This document shows, piece after piece, positions 6,293-12,732 of a DNA stretch of 15,528 nucleotides; within the stretch, counting starts at the first letter, position 1; each line of letters starts with the position of its first letter. The stretch comes from Bacillota bacterium. Lineage in GTDB: Bacteria > Bacillota_I > Bacilli_A > MOL361 > Turicibacteraceae. The position numbers and the translations under genes are program-made. The stretch spans positions 1 to 15,528 of the forward strand of contig DNGE01000150.1 in the NCBI GenBank assembly GCA_003486705.1, read 5' to 3'. The notes below the pieces were generated by a model. That model made no database searches and was not told the origin of the DNA. It worked only from the letters and a program-made list of their open reading frames with translations.

Positions 6293-6400
6293 ATGATTCA
6301 TTGTTTCATAGAATTTTTTATGAGTTTTTATAGATTTTCATGGAAATTTGAAATCACATACTCATTTGGGATAGATAATACGAAGACGTGTGTTTATTAG
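6293..6400 (+). CDS. Possible 35-residue small protein, aromatic-rich
   Basis: ATG 6293 follows GAGGGAG (6283-6289) at a workable distance. The 35-codon frame (MIHCFIEFFMSFYRFSWKF..., stop TAG 6398-6400) is rich in Phe, Tyr and Trp with interspersed Arg/Lys, which could be an amphipathic or membrane-active peptide. An intrinsic-terminator-like hairpin follows about 105 bp later. No upstream promoter is convincing and no family is recognised. A frame of this length is common by chance in AT-rich DNA; the G-rich binding site and its placement in a switch-like hairpin are the reasons to list it. Confidence 0.3.
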   Translation: MIHCFIEFFMSFYRFSWKFEITYSFGIDNTKTCVY

Positions 6401-6445
6401 ATCATCATCGCATTGGTGTAAGGGGCAGCTTCTAATTAATAAACA
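6391..6445. repeat. Imperfect long inverted repeat
   Basis: TGTTTATTAGA (6391-6401) can pair with TCTAA...TAAACA (6431-6445, with a 4-base insertion) over a 29-nt loop. It overlaps the stop codon of the possible sORF. Confidence 0.4.
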
Positions 6446-6505
6446 GACGGTTAAGTATCTAGTTCGTGTCACGTACAAAGCTATCACATGAATAAAAAGA
6501 AAGTA

Positions 6506-6548
6506 TTAGCTCATTTTTTCTTATCAACTGAGCTAATTCTTTTTTTAT
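6506..6548. terminator. Intrinsic terminator-like hairpin in the gene-free region
   Basis: Stem TTAGCTCA (6506-6513) / TGAGCTAA (6529-6536) with a 15-nt loop, followed by TTCT and seven or more T. An A-rich run precedes it, so it could also act on the minus strand. It would end a transcript covering the possible sORF at 6293-6400. Confidence 0.6.
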
Positions 6549-6845
6549 TTAATGAGCACAATGCATGAGGCTAAATAAAGCAAACGAAGTAGTACACGTA
6601 TGAAATTGACACCCACTTAGAAACAAGTGTCAGGATTGTCTTATTCAGGCTAATAAAATATATGTCATAATTTGTTTTGCTGTTTCTTATAATATATAGA
6701 TTAGAAAATATGCTGTAAGTGTTAAGGTGAAAACGTGTGAACAAAGAAACGCTTAGTAAAATCTAGGTTCCATTAACATGTCACATGGAGCACAACTATC
6801 AAAAATTAAATAGTGTCTTAATGAGAATAATAAGAAGGGTGGAGA

Positions 6846-6896
6846 ATGTATGACGTAAAATATGCGTTATATTATTTCACTGGCTACATAGTATAG
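6846..6896 (+). CDS. Possible 16-codon small ORF
   Basis: ATG 6846 is preceded by AAGGG (6835-6839) at 6 nt and encodes MYDVKYALYYFTGYIV, then TAG. A strong terminator starts 13 bases after the stop. The peptide is tyrosine-rich and mildly hydrophobic. It may be a small peptide, or the frame may be incidental within a non-coding RNA. Confidence 0.25.
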   Translation: MYDVKYALYYFTGYIV

Positions 6897-6909
6897 ACTT
6901 TGGATAGAA

Positions 6910-6937
6910 AGACGATTAGTTTAATCGTCTATTTTTT
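6910..6937 (+). terminator. Intrinsic terminator
   Basis: Perfect 9-bp stem AGACGATTA (6910-6918) / TAATCGTCT (6922-6930), loop GTT, then ATTTTTT. Confidence 0.9.
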
Positions 6938-7040
6938 CTAATAAGAATGAAGGTAAAAGCAACGTCTGGTAAGTTTAGTGGATAAAACAGCATCGTATAG
7001 TTCAGGTTAGGTTAGCAATAAAGAAAATGAAATCTTTAAG

Positions 7041-7057
7041 TATGCTAAGTTAGCATA
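7041..7057. repeat. 17-bp perfect inverted repeat, possible operator
   Basis: TATGCTAA-G-TTAGCATA is symmetric around position 7049. It is about 200 bp upstream of the better ktrBA promoter. No T tract follows, so it looks more like a protein-binding site than a terminator. Confidence 0.5.
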
Positions 7058-7242
7058 ACCAAATGCTTAAGATAGAGCCATTACTATTGACAAATTTTAA
7101 CGGATCGAGCGCAAACTCACTTTAAATGTGATAAGTGTTGAAAAACTTGTAAGTTGGTGAATGGATAAATCTAAAATTGTTGTTTTATGTTATGTTGTGA
7201 AAATGAAAATATAATATTGTAACCTAAGTTTACGATGACATA

Positions 7243-7270
7243 TTGACTATTGTTATCGAAGGTGTAGAAT
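7243..7270 (+). promoter_or_regulatory. Likely ktrBA promoter
   Basis: TTGACT (7243-7248), 16-bp spacer, TAGAAT (7265-7270). A second candidate, TTATGT (7186-7191), 18 bp, TATAAT (7210-7215), lies upstream. Either leaves a leader of about 150-205 nt. I looked for the conserved blocks of the c-di-AMP (ydaO-type) riboswitch, common before potassium transporters in this phylum, and did not find them. Confidence 0.45.
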
Positions 7271-7427
7271 GATTTTATCCCATAGGTTGAAGAAAAGTTA
7301 AGCCAGGTGGCGGGGGTAATATTCAAGTTTCTTAGTGAAGTTTAAAAATGGGTTAGGGGGACAGAAAGGCACAGAAAAAGTCTAGTTCTTACGGTTTTAA
7401 TTTTGAAATAATGATGGGGGAATGGGT

Positions 7428-8723
7428 GTGAAAGTTAAGCGGAAAGTTAGTCCAACACAAATCGTGGTTTTAGGTTTTTTTCTCGTTATTTTAGTAGGGG
7501 CTATTTTACTTAAATTACCACTGACACATAACGAAAATATAGATGTAGGATTTGTGGATGCCTTATTTACATCAACAAGTGCAGTCTGTGTTACAGGATT
7601 GATTTCAATTGATACAGCAGATCATTTTAATGTACTTGGAAGATTCATTGTGGGGCTCTTGATTCAAGTAGGTGGGCTAGGGGTAACGTCTGTCGGGGCA
7701 GCATTTATATTATTAGCCAATAAAAGATTAGGTCTTTCGCAAAGAGTATTAATTAAAGAGGGGCTAAATTTATCAAGTTTAAACGGTGTCGTAAAATTAG
7801 TTAAATCTGTCTTGCTTATGACCTTGTGCTTTGAAGGAATTGGAATGCTGTTAAGTTTTATTGTCTTTAGACAAGATTATAGTTTTTTTGATGCTTTAGG
7901 GATTAGTGCATTTCACTCGGTTGCATCGTTTAATAATGCAGGATTTGATATTTTAGGAAATCTGCAAAACTTGATGAATTATCGCGATAATGTCTTATTA
8001 AATTTAGTTACAGCGGGACTTATTGTTTTTGGTGGCCTAGGCTTTGTGGTAATAAAAGAAATCATAAACAAAAGAAGATGGCACAAGTTATCTATGAACA
8101 CTAAGATTGTGATAAGTGTGACATTAGGTCTGATTGTGAGTGGAACCATCTTGCTAAAACTTTCAACCGATATTAGTTGGTTAGGTGCATTCTTCCATAG
8201 TGTTTCAGCAAGAACAGCCGGGTTTAGTACGTATCCGATTGGAGAGTTTACGAATGCAGCCTTGTTCGTATTAATTATTTTAATGTTTATTGGGGCTTCA
8301 CCGGGTTCAACCGGTGGGGGGATAAAAACAACGACGATGTTTACCATTTTATCCACGATAAAAGGGGTGGCAACCAATACACCAATTACAGCATTTAAAC
8401 GTCGCATTCCGTCAGAAAGTATTTTGAAAGCATTTGTTATCACATTTCTTGCCTTAATGACAGTGTGTGTGGGGACCTTTTTAATTAGTTTGGTTGAAGT
8501 GGATTACTCATTTTTACAAGTATTATTTGAAGTTGTCTCAGGATTTGGTACTGTTGGTCTTTCAACAGGTATAACGCCGTATCTATCAAACATTAGCAAG
8601 TTAATATTATGTGTCATTATGTTTATTGGGCGACTAGGGCCACTTTCGATTGCATGTATTTGGTCATATCGAATGGTAACGAGTGATGTAAATTATGTAG
8701 AAGAAAAAATTACGATTGGGTGA
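7428..8723 (+). CDS. ktrB: Potassium uptake channel subunit KtrB (TrkH/KtrB family)
   Basis: 431 residues from GTG 7428, an integral membrane K+ translocating subunit working with a KtrA gating ring, usually Na+-dependent. The four pore-loop repeats are visible (numbering from the possible upstream ATG at 7422): TSTSAVCVTGL 50-60, FHSVASFNNAGFD 164-176, FHSVSARTAGFST 258-270 and EVVSGFGTVGLST 370-382, each with the filter glycine (59, 174, 267, 379). GASPGSTGGGIKTTT at 291-305 is the conserved segment after the third repeat. Hydrophobic helices flank each loop. Start choice: the G run at 7416-7420 lies only one base from ATG 7422 but 7 bases from the in-frame GTG 7428, so GTG is preferred. 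The stop codon (8721-8723) overlaps the ktrA ribosome binding site, indicating translational coupling in a ktrBA operon. Confidence 0.93.
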   Translation: MKVKRKVSPTQIVVLGFFLVILVGAILLKLPLTHNENIDVGFVDALFTSTSAVCVTGLISIDTADHFNVLGRFIVGLLIQVGGLGVTSVGAAFILLANKRLGLSQRVLIKEGLNLSSLNGVVKLVKSVLLMTLCFEGIGMLLSFIVFRQDYSFFDALGISAFHSVASFNNAGFDILGNLQNLMNYRDNVLLNLVTAGLIVFGGLGFVVIKEIINKRRWHKLSMNTKIVISVTLGLIVSGTILLKLSTDISWLGAFFHSVSARTAGFSTYPIGEFTNAALFVLIILMFIGASPGSTGGGIKTTTMFTILSTIKGVATNTPITAFKRRIPSESILKAFVITFLALMTVCVGTFLISLVEVDYSFLQVLFEVVSGFGTVGLSTGITPYLSNISKLILCVIMFIGRLGPLSIACIWSYRMVTSDVNYVEEKITIG

Positions 8724-8732
8724 GGATAAAAG

Positions 8733-9413
8733 ATGAGAGCGAAATTTAAATCAACAATTAATTTTGGGATAATCGGACTTGGGCGTTTTGGATTGGCATT
8801 AGCGGATCAATTGGCAGATTATAATGATGACATTCTTGTGATTGATCGCGATGAGACACGTTTAAAAAATATCCAAGACAAAGTGGCTAATGTGTATAGT
8901 TTACAACAGTTAGATAAAAATTCATTAGCTGAAACAGGGATTCAAAATTGTGAAACAGTAATTGTTTGTATAGGTGAGGATATGCAAATGAGTATTATTA
9001 CAACGTTGAATGTAATTGAACTAGGGGTGCCACGTGTTATTGCAAGAGCAGTTAGTGTGGAGCATGGACGTGTGCTTGAAAAAATTGGAGCTGAAGTGAT
9101 TTACCCTGAACGTGATCGTGCATTACGACTCGCACAAATGTTAATGCAATCAAGAGCTTTAGAATGTATTCAATTATCAGATGAATTCTCGATTTCACAG
9201 TTTGATTTGCATCGAGTTTATGAAGGGATTTCGATTATCGATGCAGATTTTAGAAACCGATTTGGCTTAAATATTATCGCTATATCAAGTGATGGATTTA
9301 CGACGGCAGAAATTGATACAGCGTATAAATTTAAAGAAAATGATACAGTTGTTGTAGCGGGACGAAAAGAAAGCATTCAATTATTTGATGAGTATTTAAG
9401 AAACTTTGGATAA
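8733..9413 (+). CDS. ktrA: Potassium uptake regulatory subunit KtrA (RCK/TrkA-N protein)
   Basis: 226 residues. Cytoplasmic ring subunit that binds ATP/ADP and gates KtrB. The RCK_N Rossmann domain (about 9-135) has the nucleotide loop G15-L-G17-R-F-G20 and the acidic end of the second strand in VIDRDE (D38). IGEDMQMSIITTLNV at 80-94 and RAVSVEHGRVLEKIGA at 105-120 are typical of the fold. The RCK_C domain (about 140-226) ends with a conserved AGRKESIQLFDEYL pattern; in relatives this domain binds c-di-AMP, which I can only infer here. ATG 8733 follows GAGGA (8722-8726), which overlaps the ktrB stop. No strong terminator follows before the proS promoter. Confidence 0.94.
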   Translation: MRAKFKSTINFGIIGLGRFGLALADQLADYNDDILVIDRDETRLKNIQDKVANVYSLQQLDKNSLAETGIQNCETVIVCIGEDMQMSIITTLNVIELGVPRVIARAVSVEHGRVLEKIGAEVIYPERDRALRLAQMLMQSRALECIQLSDEFSISQFDLHRVYEGISIIDADFRNRFGLNIIAISSDGFTTAEIDTAYKFKENDTVVVAGRKESIQLFDEYLRNFG

Positions 9414-9491
9414 GCTACATATAGTTGTCCTGTTGTAATGTTTCAAGAAAGGATAAAGGGTTGTAAAAATAATATGATCATTAAAAAGGAC

Positions 9492-9520
9492 TTTACAAGT
9501 GACAGTTAACGAAGTATAAT
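9492..9520 (+). promoter_or_regulatory. proS promoter
   Basis: TTTACA (9492-9497), exactly 17 bp, TATAAT (9515-9520). It is placed correctly for transcription to begin near 9527 at the start of the T-box leader. Confidence 0.85.
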
Positions 9521-9526
9521 GAGTAA

Positions 9527-9759
9527 CAATATATGCGAGGAAGTGGAGCAGTAAAGGATAACTTTTTTTGTAGAGAGAGAATGGTTGGTGAAAATTCTCA
9601 AAAAAGCTTCTTGAACCAGCCACGGAGCACTACACTGAAAGATGAAGTAGGATGCAGCGGGAAGTTCCTGTTATCACAAACGAGATATGACAAAGATTTG
9701 TCATAATAAGGGTGGTACCGCCGTAATGGCCCCTGTTGGGGTTGTTGCGGCGTTTTTTT
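9527..9759 (+). ncRNA. T-box leader (tRNA-Pro sensing) of proS
   Basis: The leader binds uncharged tRNA and prevents termination when charged prolyl-tRNA is scarce. The T-box itself, AAGGGTGGTACCGC, is at 9708-9721. Distal Stem I features are present (AGAGAG...GGTTGGTGAAAA...TTCTC, about 9573-9600). The 3' side of the specifier region reads GAACCAGCC, giving a likely specifier codon CCA (proline) at 9616-9618, in agreement with the downstream gene. A short hairpin (ATGACAAA/TTTGTCAT, 9687-9704) precedes the T-box as Stem III usually does. The terminator overlaps the T-box 3' end. Confidence 0.92.
9719..9759 (+). terminator. T-box regulated terminator before proS
   Basis: A 15-bp stem (9719-9733 with 9738-9752, including several G-T wobbles), loop TGTT, then seven T. 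Its 5' arm contains the CGC end of the T-box, so antiterminator and terminator are mutually exclusive. Confidence 0.92.
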
Positions 9760-9789
9760 GTACCCAAGAAGATAGGGGTTTGATGTGTT

Positions 9790-11220
9790 GTGAGTAAAAA
9801 ATTAGTAGAATCCATTACGTCAATTGAAGATGATTTTGCGCAGTGGTATACCGATGTTGTAAAAAAAGCAGAGTTAGTTGATTATTCATCCGTTAAAGGC
9901 TGCATGATTGTTCTTCCGTATGGCTATGCGATATGGGAAAATATTCAAAGTTATTTAGATAAGCAGTTAAAAGAAACTGACCATGAAAATGTTTACATGC
10001 CATTGTTAATTCCTGAATCGTTATTACAGCGTGAGAAAGACCATGTGGAAGGCTTTGCACCTGAAGTAGCTTGGGTGACGCAAGGTGGAAGTGAGCCGTT
10101 AGCTGAAAAGTTAGTGATACGTCCCACTTCAGAAACATTATTCTGTGATCATTATTCTAAAATTGTGAAGAGCTATAATGATTTACCTAAAAAATATAAT
10201 CAATGGTGTTCCGTTGTTCGTTGGGAAAAAACGACGCGCCCATTTTTAAGAACAACAGAATTTTTATGGCAAGAAGGTCATACTGTACATGCAACAGCGA
10301 AAGAAGCACAAGAAGAAACGCTTCTAATGCTAGATACGTATGCAAAATTATGCGAAGAGTATTTAGCAATACCAGTTATTAAAGGTCAAAAAACAGAAAA
10401 AGAAAAGTTTGCAGGTGCATTAGCAACGTATACGATTGAAAGTTTAATGCATGACGGAAAAGCACTTCAAAGTGGAACATCACATGATTTTGGAGATGGC
10501 TTTGCCAAGGCATTTGAGATTAAATATGCTGACAAAGACTCAAAAGTCAAATATGCTCATCAAACATCATGGGGGGTTACAACTCGTTTAATTGGCGCTA
10601 TTATTATGGTGCACGGGGATAACAGTGGATTAGTTTTACCTCCGAAAGTTGCTCCAACGCAAGTCGTTGTAGTTCCGATTGCGGCGCATAAAGAAGGCGT
10701 TATTCAAAAGGCAACTGAGATTAAAACAATGTTATCAAATGTGGTGCGCGTTAAGGTCGATGTATCCGATAAATCACCGGGGTGGAAATTTAGTGAGTAT
10801 GAAATGAAAGGAATTCCTCTACGTGTTGAAATTGGACCGAAAGACATTGAGAAAAACCAAGCAGTATTAGCTCGCCGAGACACGGGTGAAAAACTGATTG
10901 TCTCATTAGATGACTTAGACAAAAAAGTGGTAGACGTGTTAGGCGATATTCAAGAAAATCTTTATCAAAAAGCATTATTAAAACGTGAGCAAATGACATA
11001 CACGGCTAAAACATTTGATGAATTAAAGCATCATGCAAATGAACTTCCTGGATTTACGAAAGCGATGTGGTGTGAAGAGGTAAGCTGTGAAGAAAAAATT
11101 AAAGAAGAAACGGGCTTTACCTCACGCTGTATGCCATTTGAGCAAGAACAAATCGACACAACGTGTGTCTGCTGTGGCAAACCTGCTAAAAAGATGGTTT
11201 ATTGGGCAAAAGCTTATTAA
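9790..11220 (+). CDS. proS: Prolyl-tRNA synthetase, short archaeal/eukaryal-type
   Basis: 476 residues; attaches proline to tRNA-Pro. It lacks the editing insertion of the long bacterial form and carries the C-terminal zinc-binding domain of the archaeal/eukaryal type. Class II motifs: VIRPTSETLFCDHY (109-122) with VVRWE (142-146) around motif 2, RTTEFLWQEGHT (154-165), and the motif 3 region GDNSGLVLPPKVAPTQVVVVPI (276-297). The anticodon-binding domain is about 288-390; probable zinc ligands are C428, C433, C459 and C462; the C-terminus is the usual Tyr. The only in-frame start in reach is GTG 9790 (TGA lies in frame at 9781), preceded by AGGGG (9774-9778) at 11 nt. An out-of-frame ATG at 9783 begins a 4-codon ORF (MCCE) overlapping the start. 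Expression is set by the T-box leader. Confidence 0.97.
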   Translation: MSKKLVESITSIEDDFAQWYTDVVKKAELVDYSSVKGCMIVLPYGYAIWENIQSYLDKQLKETDHENVYMPLLIPESLLQREKDHVEGFAPEVAWVTQGGSEPLAEKLVIRPTSETLFCDHYSKIVKSYNDLPKKYNQWCSVVRWEKTTRPFLRTTEFLWQEGHTVHATAKEAQEETLLMLDTYAKLCEEYLAIPVIKGQKTEKEKFAGALATYTIESLMHDGKALQSGTSHDFGDGFAKAFEIKYADKDSKVKYAHQTSWGVTTRLIGAIIMVHGDNSGLVLPPKVAPTQVVVVPIAAHKEGVIQKATEIKTMLSNVVRVKVDVSDKSPGWKFSEYEMKGIPLRVEIGPKDIEKNQAVLARRDTGEKLIVSLDDLDKKVVDVLGDIQENLYQKALLKREQMTYTAKTFDELKHHANELPGFTKAMWCEEVSCEEKIKEETGFTSRCMPFEQEQIDTTCVCCGKPAKKMVYWAKAY

Positions 11221-11339
11221 TAGTCTGAAGTAAGATATTAATGAAAAATACCCAAGGTCATATGATCGGTTTAAGCACTAAAAGGATTCAATCCAATGCG
11301 AATAATGTTTAAGTTATTTGATTAATTGTTTAAAACTTA

Positions 11340-11367
11340 TGCTATAATACCGTTAGTAGTAAGGAGG
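11340..11367 (+). promoter_or_regulatory. Extended -10 promoter and strong ribosome binding site of the 87-residue protein gene
   Basis: TGcTATAAT at 11340-11348 is a consensus extended -10 element; no good -35 is seen at 17 bp. AAGGAGG (11361-11367) is followed by 7 nt and the ATG, so the mRNA leader is only about 20 nt. Confidence 0.75.
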
Positions 11368-11374
11368 AAATTTT

Positions 11375-11638
11375 ATGGATCAAATGTATTTAGTAATGTT
11401 TTTACGCGAAGGTGGCTATATTGAATCAAATGTTGAATTATTAGAACTTGACCGTGAGACAATTTCAGAGGTTGTCGATCGCTTAGTTGATTATCATAAT
11501 AATGAGGAACTAGAAGAGGAATTACGTTCTGTTGGCTTAAATGTTAAAGGAATTATTCGCACGTATTTAAATCATGTTGGTGATTATGGGTATGAGGACT
11601 TTTACCATTTAGAATTAGTTGCACCTAAGTCGTTATAA
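11375..11638 (+). CDS. Uncharacterised 87-residue acidic protein
   Basis: I do not recognise the family. 87 residues with 19 Asp/Glu against 7 Lys/Arg. The order is a short hydrophobic start (MYLVMFLREGGY), an acidic helical middle (about 20-52, including ELEEEL), a segment LNVKGIIRTYLNHVGDYGYEDFYHL (55-79) rich in Tyr and Gly, and a short tail. No signal peptide, Cys or membrane segment, so it is probably a soluble cytoplasmic protein. The gene has its own extended -10 promoter, a perfect AAGGAGG and a 19-bp terminator stem, so it is almost certainly expressed, possibly strongly. Neighbours (proS and a convergent hydrolase) give no functional hint. Confidence 0.85.
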   Translation: MDQMYLVMFLREGGYIESNVELLELDRETISEVVDRLVDYHNNEELEEELRSVGLNVKGIIRTYLNHVGDYGYEDFYHLELVAPKSL

Positions 11639-11651
11639 TTTACAATCATGT

Positions 11652-11692
11652 AAAAGACCTTATCTTTTGTTGTACAAGAGATAAGGTCTTTT
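11652..11692. terminator. Two-way intrinsic terminator between the 87-residue gene and the SGNH hydrolase
   Basis: A 19-bp stem (11652-11670 with 11674-11692, one wobble) and loop TGT, with A at the 5' foot and TTTT at the 3' foot. It lies between convergent genes and probably serves both. Confidence 0.88.
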
Positions 11693-11764
11693 AATAGGAA
11701 TAAGAAAAATTTTAAGAGGTATGATTAGATTTATTTAATAAGCTAGGTCTAGAAGCAATCAACG

Positions 11765-12355
11765 TTATAATCGATTTGAATGTTGATGAATCAGTTCATG
11801 ATATGCGTTTGCGATTTCAGCGTAGCCTTTTGAGTTTGGATGAATACAATCAGAACTCCAATTCGTTAAATCTAGTGCGCATTGATGATTAGCGAAATCA
11901 ATATGTATCGTTTGGTATTGAGTCGCTAAGTTAGAGATGACAGTATTACATTGTTTTAACCAAAAGTTGCCGATGATTTTTTTATATAACGGAGCTTTAA
12001 CATGTTTGGTGAAAAAAGGTAAAGTACAGGTCATCACGCTCGCGCCTTGGGACGTCAATGTTTCAATCATGTATCGCATGCGTTGTTCATATTGTTTTTT
12101 ACTCCATTTCAATTGAATCATATCATTGCCCCCAGCGGTGATGGAGACTAGATCTGGTTTTAAGGCTAGTGCTTGCGGCAATAACTCCTTTAAAATTTCA
12201 TCTGTACGATAACCTGATTTTCCTAAATTGTAAAAATCAACAATCCCTAGAGAGTGAGAGAGTAAGTCTGGCCAAGGAGACTTTTCAAAGCCTTCTATGA
12301 CATCTCCAAAACCTTCAGTTAGACTATCACCAATGGCAACATAACACTTATACAT
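11765..12355 (-). CDS. SGNH/GDSL-family hydrolase (lipase/esterase-like)
   Basis: 196 residues from ATG 12355. Probable esterase, thioesterase or lysophospholipase-type hydrolase. Block I AIGDSLTEGFGD (7-18) carries the nucleophile S11; block II is NLGKSGYRTDEIL (43-55) with G45; block III is AGGNDM (74-79) with N77; block V is SDCIHPNSKGY (168-178) with D169 and H172. The full catalytic set is therefore present. There is no signal peptide, so a cytoplasmic location is likely. Start choice: GGAGG lies 5 nt before ATG 12355; an in-frame GTG at 12367 lies before that site and is rejected. It is convergent with the 87-residue gene. The substrate cannot be told from sequence. Confidence 0.93.
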   Translation of the reverse strand: MYKCYVAIGDSLTEGFGDVIEGFEKSPWPDLLSHSLGIVDFYNLGKSGYRTDEILKELLPQALALKPDLVSITAGGNDMIQLKWSKKQYEQRMRYMIETLTSQGASVMTCTLPFFTKHVKAPLYKKIIGNFWLKQCNTVISNLATQYQTIHIDFANHQCALDLTNWSSDCIHPNSKGYAEIANAYHELIHQHSNRL

Positions 12356-12563
12356 AGGCACCTCCACATGAAAGTATATGTCTACTATTCTTTGAAGAAA
12401 GGTGAATATTTATTCCAAGATGTACGAAAAAATGGGTAATGAAATGATCGGTCTTAATAGGGTGAAATTGAAGTGGGTGGGGAGATGTTTAAGGTGTTAA
12501 TACTGTCTTGGTTAAAGTGCGTACAAATACCGAGTTATGTATATACAAAGTCATGTGTAACCG

Positions 12564-12592
12564 TTGACACAATACGTTAATGAGGTTATAAT
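12564..12592 (+). promoter_or_regulatory. Consensus sigma-A promoter of the PfkB-like gene
   Basis: TTGACA (12564-12569), 17 bp, TATAAT (12587-12592): a perfect match in both hexamers and spacing, the strongest promoter in the window. The rest of 12368-12563 shows no other signal. The transcript would start near 12599. Confidence 0.9.
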
Positions 12593-12647
12593 CAACATAT
12601 GATATTAAAATGGTATACATTGGAAATTTGTTTTAAAATAACTTAGC

Positions 12648-12674
12648 TTCGGGGATTAAGTTATGAGGGTATAA
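12648..12674 (+). promoter_or_regulatory. Hairpin in the leader of the PfkB-like gene
   Basis: ATAACTTA (12648-12655) / TAAGTTAT (12667-12674) form a perfect 8-bp stem with an 11-nt loop. No T tract follows, so it is not a terminator; it may stabilise the mRNA 5' end. Confidence 0.45.
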
Positions 12675-12732
12675 CAATAAGTAAATGTATGGCGATGAAA
12701 TATTCATGAAAAATTATTTAGGGGGGATGAAA

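Larger units (their letters stand above)
6688..6937 (+). ncRNA. Candidate short transcription unit of unknown role
   Basis: A consensus -10 TATAAT at 6688-6693 (weak -35) and a perfect terminator (6910-6937) bracket about 235 nt without a substantial reading frame. Its only sORF with a good ribosome binding site is 16 codons at 6846-6896. Upstream lie TGACAC (6608-6613) and GTGTCA (6627-6632), an inverted pair resembling the GTGTCAC core of the two small RNA promoters. The transcribed part does not align convincingly with those two RNAs, so it is a different unit, if real. Confidence 0.35.

Noticed and set aside
6625..6740. A third copy of the small RNA module
   Set aside because: It shares AAGTGTCA and a TATAATATAT box, but the spacing is 63 rather than 32 bp, and neither the 49-base core nor the TGGGGG-loop terminator is present.
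7277..7427. c-di-AMP (ydaO-type) riboswitch before ktrBA
   Set aside because: A GGCGGGGG run at 7309-7316 is reminiscent, but the other conserved blocks, notably the 3' CCGAACCCG...CAGCTAAC segment, are absent and no expression platform is seen.
7979..8443. A 154-codon minus-strand frame inside ktrB
   Set aside because: It is antisense to the well-supported pore-loop region of ktrB and has no start signals of its own.
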